Assembly (NCBI GenBank): GCA_050250815.1
Contig: JBFWNY010000068.1
Coordinates: forward strand, 1 to 6,558
DNA: 6,558 nt
Direction of reading: 5' to 3'
From: JAEUMD01 sp050250815
Lineage (GTDB): Bacteria; Pseudomonadota; Alphaproteobacteria; Rhizobiales; Hyphomicrobiaceae
Shown here: positions 3,811 to 6,558 of the stretch, piece after piece
How the letters are laid out: each line of letters begins with the position of its first letter
Position numbering within the stretch: position 1 is the stretch's first letter
Made by a program: the position numbers and the translations under genes
Notes under the pieces: generated by a model
What the model saw: the letters and a program-made list of their open reading frames with translations, nothing else
The model's database searches: none
What the model was told of the DNA's origin: nothing

Positions 3811-6558
3811 TCAGGCCTTCGCCCGCGTCACGCCGATTTCCAGCACGCCGAGCCCGGTCGTATCCGCCGCCTGCGCCTTCGACAGTTCGGCAAGCGCGCG
3901 CTTGTACTCGACCGGCATCACCTTCTTGAACTTCGGCAGCCACACCGGCCACTCGGCCAGGATCGTCTGGGCCTTGCGCGAGTTGGTGTAGTGCGCGTGG
4001 CGCTGGATGAGGGCATGCAGGCGCTCCGCGTCGTGGCCCGACATGTCGGACATCACGTCGACCAGGCCGTGGCTCTCCAGATCGCCCTGCTGCCCTATCA
4101 GCTGCATGGCGGCTTCCTCGGCCTCCACGGGTTCCAGATCGACCATCGACTGATTGCACCTGCCCTCGAAATCACCGGCTTCGTCCAGCACGTAGGCGAT
4201 GCCGCCCGACATGCCGGCCGCGAAGTTGCGACCGGTCGGACCCAGCACGACGACGACGCCGCCCGTCATGTACTCGCAGCCGTGATCGCCGGTGCCCTCG
4301 ACCACCGCATAGGCGCCCGAGTTGCGCACCGCGAAGCGCTCACCGGCAATGCCGCGGAAGTAGCACTCTCCGGAGATGGCGCCGTAGAGCACTGTGTTGC
4401 CGACGATGATGCTATCCTCCGGTACGATGCCCGAAGCCGGGTCGGGCCGGACGATGAGCTTGCCGCCCGACAGCCCCTTGCCGACGTAGTCATTGCCCTC
4501 TCCGACGAGGTCGAGCGTCACGCCCGCCGCAACCCACGCGCCGAAGCTCTGCCCTGCCGTGCCCTTGAAGGTGAGCCAGATCGTATCTTCGGGCAGGCCG
4601 CCGTGGCCGTAGCGCCGGGCCACTTCGCCCGAGAGCATCGTGCCGGCCGTACGGTCGGTGTTCTTGATCGCCAGCTCCGACTTCACCGGCGTGCGCCCTT
4701 CAAGCGCGGGGCGCGCGATGTCGATCAGGCGGTTGTCGAGGACCTTGTCGAGCCCGTGATCCTGCCGCTCGCAGTTGCGCACGGCGACGCTCGCGGGCAC
4801 GCGCGGCTTGTGGAAGATGCGCGAGAAGTCGAGCCCCTTCGCCTTCCAGTGATTGATGGCGTGGTCCTTGTCGAGCATGTCGGAACGGCCGATCATCTCG
4901 TCGAAGCGACGGAAGCCCATCGATGCCATGAGTTCGCGCACTTCCTCGGCGACGAAGAAGAAGTAGTTGATGACGTGCTCCGGCTTACCCGTGAACTTGG
5001 CGCGCAGGCGCGGGTCCTGCGTCGCCACGCCGACCGGGCAGGTGTTGAGATGGCACTTGCGCATCATGATGCAGCCCGCCGCGATCAGGGGCGCGGTGGC
5101 GAAGCCGAACTCGTCGGCACCCAGCAGTGCGCCCACGATGACGTCACGGCCGGTGCGCAGACCGCCGTCCACCTGCACCGCGATGCGGCCGCGCAAGCGG
5201 TTCATCACGAGCGTCTGGTGAGTTTCGGCTAGGCCGATCTCCCACGGGCTGCCGGCATGCTTGATGGACGTGAGCGGCGAGGCGCCGGTTCCACCTTCGA
5301 AGCCGGAGATGGTGACGTGATCGGCGCGCGCCTTGGCCACGCCGGCAGCGACCGTGCCTACGCCAACTTCGGAGACGAGCTTAACCGATACGTCGCCACG
5401 CGGGTTGGTGTTCTTCAGATCGAAGATGAGCTGGGCCAAGTCCTCGATCGAATAGATGTCGTGATGCGGCGGCGGCGAGATGAGGCCGACGCCGGGCGTC
5501 GAGTGGCGCACCTTGGCGATGGTGGCGTCGACCTTGTGGCCGGGCAGCTGGCCGCCCTCGCCGGGCTTGGCGCCCTGCGCCATCTTGATCTGCATCATGT
5601 CGGAGTTGACGAGGTACTCCGTCGTCACGCCGAAGCGGCCCGAGGCGACCTGCTTGATCGCCGAGCGCATGCTGTCGCCATTCGGCAGCGGCTTGAAGCG
5701 GTCGGGCTCCTCGCCGCCCTCGCCCGTGTTCGACTTGCCGCCGATGCGGTTCATCGCGACTGCGAGCGTCGTGTGCGCTTCTCTGGAGATCGAGCCGAAG
5801 CTCATGGCGCCGGTCGCGAAGCGGCGCACGATGTCCTTGGCCGGCTCGACTTCTTCGAGGGGTACGCTGGCGCGGCCGCCCTCGACCGCGCTCTTGATGC
5901 GGAACAGGCCGCGCATCGTCATCAACTGTTCGGACTGTTCGTTCACCTGGGCGGCGAAGGCGCGGTACTTGTCGGGTAGGTTGCCACGCACCGCATGCTG
6001 CAGGTCGGCGACTACGCCCGGCCGCCAGACATGGCTCTCGCCGCGAACGCGATAGGCGTACTCGCCGCCGACATCGAGCGCATTGGCGAGCACCGGCGCG
6101 TTCGAAAACGCCAGTGCATGGCGCTCACACGTTTCGCGTGCGATCTCACGCAGGCCGACACCTTCGATCTGCGTATGTGTGCCGGTGAAGTACTTGCGAA
6201 CGAACGTGCCACGCAGGCCGACAGCGTCGAAGATCTGCGCGCCGCAATAGGACTGGTAGGTCGAGATACCCATCTTGGCCATCACCTTGAGGATGGCCTT
6301 GCCCACCGCCTTGATGTAGCGTTTCTTGACCTCGTCGGTGGAGAGCCCGGCCTCCAGTTCGGGAAGCATCGCTTCGAGCGTCTCGAAGGCGAGGTAGGGG
6401 TTGATCGCCTCGGCACCGTAGCCGGCGAGCGTGCAGAACTGGTGCACCTCGTGCGCCTCGCCCGTCTCGACCACGAGCCCCATTGAGGTCCGCAACCCCT
6501 GCTTGATCAGGTGATGGTGGACGGCCGACGTGGCGAGCAGCGCCGGGATAGGCACGCG
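3811..6558 (-). CDS. gltB: Glutamate synthase [NADPH] large (alpha) subunit, C-terminal part (cut by window edge)
   Basis: 915 codons are visible and the frame is open through the right edge. Full GltB is about 1,500 residues, so the N-terminal glutamine amidotransferase and part of the central domain lie outside. The GTG at 6553-6555 is an internal codon, not a start. Numbering from that codon: residues 1-215 are the end of the central domain (IPALLATSAVHHHLI, VVETGEAHEVH, INPYLAFETLEAM). Residues about 230-600 are the FMN/2-oxoglutarate synthase barrel: FATGAMSFGSIS (246-256), GGKSNTGEGGEE (272-283), KMAQGAKPGEGGQLPG (324-339), ISPPPHHDIYSIEDL (359-373). The 3Fe-4S cysteines are Cys495, Cys501 and Cys506, with the 6 and 5 spacing known from other GltB proteins. 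Residues about 620-870 form the GXGXG beta-helix (GTAGQSFGAW, VGEGNDYVGKGLSGGK, GERFAVRNSGA). No frameshift or lost key residue is seen. Operon with gltD downstream. Confidence 0.97.
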   Translation of the reverse strand, partial: RVPIPALLATSAVHHHLIKQGLRTSMGLVVETGEAHEVHQFCTLAGYGAEAINPYLAFETLEAMLPELEAGLSTDEVKKRYIKAVGKAILKVMAKMGISTYQSYCGAQIFDAVGLRGTFVRKYFTGTHTQIEGVGLREIARETCERHALAFSNAPVLANALDVGGEYAYRVRGESHVWRPGVVADLQHAVRGNLPDKYRAFAAQVNEQSEQLMTMRGLFRIKSAVEGGRASVPLEEVEPAKDIVRRFATGAMSFGSISREAHTTLAVAMNRIGGKSNTGEGGEEPDRFKPLPNGDSMRSAIKQVASGRFGVTTEYLVNSDMMQIKMAQGAKPGEGGQLPGHKVDATIAKVRHSTPGVGLISPPPHHDIYSIEDLAQLIFDLKNTNPRGDVSVKLVSEVGVGTVAAGVAKARADHVTISGFEGGTGASPLTSIKHAGSPWEIGLAETHQTLVMNRLRGRIAVQVDGGLRTGRDVIVGALLGADEFGFATAPLIAAGCIMMRKCHLNTCPVGVATQDPRLRAKFTGKPEHVINYFFFVAEEVRELMASMGFRRFDEMIGRSDMLDKDHAINHWKAKGLDFSRIFHKPRVPASVAVRNCERQDHGLDKVLDNRLIDIARPALEGRTPVKSELAIKNTDRTAGTMLSGEVARRYGHGGLPEDTIWLTFKGTAGQSFGAWVAAGVTLDLVGEGNDYVGKGLSGGKLIVRPDPASGIVPEDSIIVGNTVLYGAISGECYFRGIAGERFAVRNSGAYAVVEGTGDHGCEYMTGGVVVVLGPTGRNFAAGMSGGIAYVLDEAGDFEGRCNQSMVDLEPVEAEEAAMQLIGQQGDLESHGLVDVMSDMSGHDAERLHALIQRHAHYTNSRKAQTILAEWPVWLPKFKKVMPVEYKRALAELSKAQAADTTGLGVLEIGVTRAKA

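Noticed and set aside
3799..5232. 477-codon open frame on the plus strand opposite gltB
   Set aside because: It is fully antisense to an unmistakable gltB, has Asp/Arg/His-rich composition without any family motif, and is explained by high GC with few stop codons in the complementary frame.
6553..6555. GTG as the start of gltB
   Set aside because: The sequence around it matches the internal central domain of GltB, and the frame is open to the window edge, so the true start is outside.

Overview
The window reads as chromosomal, GC-rich (visibly well over 60%) alphaproteobacterial DNA, most likely from the Hyphomicrobiales. This rests on the mix of a DUF459-type SGNH protein, typical of that order, a very alphaproteobacterial-looking gltB/gltD pair, and a tiny signal-peptide-bearing Gly/Phe/His-rich protein. 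The order-level placement is an inference; nothing here fixes genus or species. No RNA genes, insertion sequences, CRISPR arrays, phage genes or origins are visible.

Layout, left to right. (1) Positions 15-257, minus strand: a small secreted, very basic Phe/Gly/His-rich protein of unknown function. (2) Positions 264-519: a divergent intergenic region with a repeated GACAAG/CTTGTC motif and no confident promoter. (3) Positions 520-1947, plus strand: an exported SGNH-hydrolase-fold protein (DUF459 type) whose expected block I serine reads as histidine and block III asparagine as glutamine. (4) Positions 1957-2163, minus strand: a 68-residue membrane-hairpin protein of unknown function, ending 9 bases from the stop of the DUF459 gene. 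(5) Positions 2164-2309: a spacer dense in dyad symmetry. It holds a stem of 10 + 4 bp whose 3' arm abuts the Shine-Dalgarno of the small membrane gene, and two CTGA-N6-TCAG palindromes resembling CRP/FNR-superfamily sites. (6) Positions 2310-3749 and 3811-6558, minus strand: gltD and the C-terminal 915 codons of gltB, the two subunits of NADPH-dependent glutamate synthase (GOGAT). gltB runs off the right edge of the window.

How the genes work together: gltB and gltD are an operon (gltB first, 61-base gap) and jointly make the enzyme that, with glutamine synthetase, assimilates ammonium into glutamate. The 68-residue membrane protein lies downstream on the same strand, so it may be a third gene of that transcript or have its own promoter in the dyad-rich spacer. 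The secreted small protein and the DUF459 protein are divergent and both go to the cell envelope or beyond; no functional link between them is shown.

I found no clear new multi-gene system. The points most worth a second look are the apparently inactivated SGNH site, the acid-free Phe/Gly/His-rich secreted peptide, and the structured spacer downstream of gltD.
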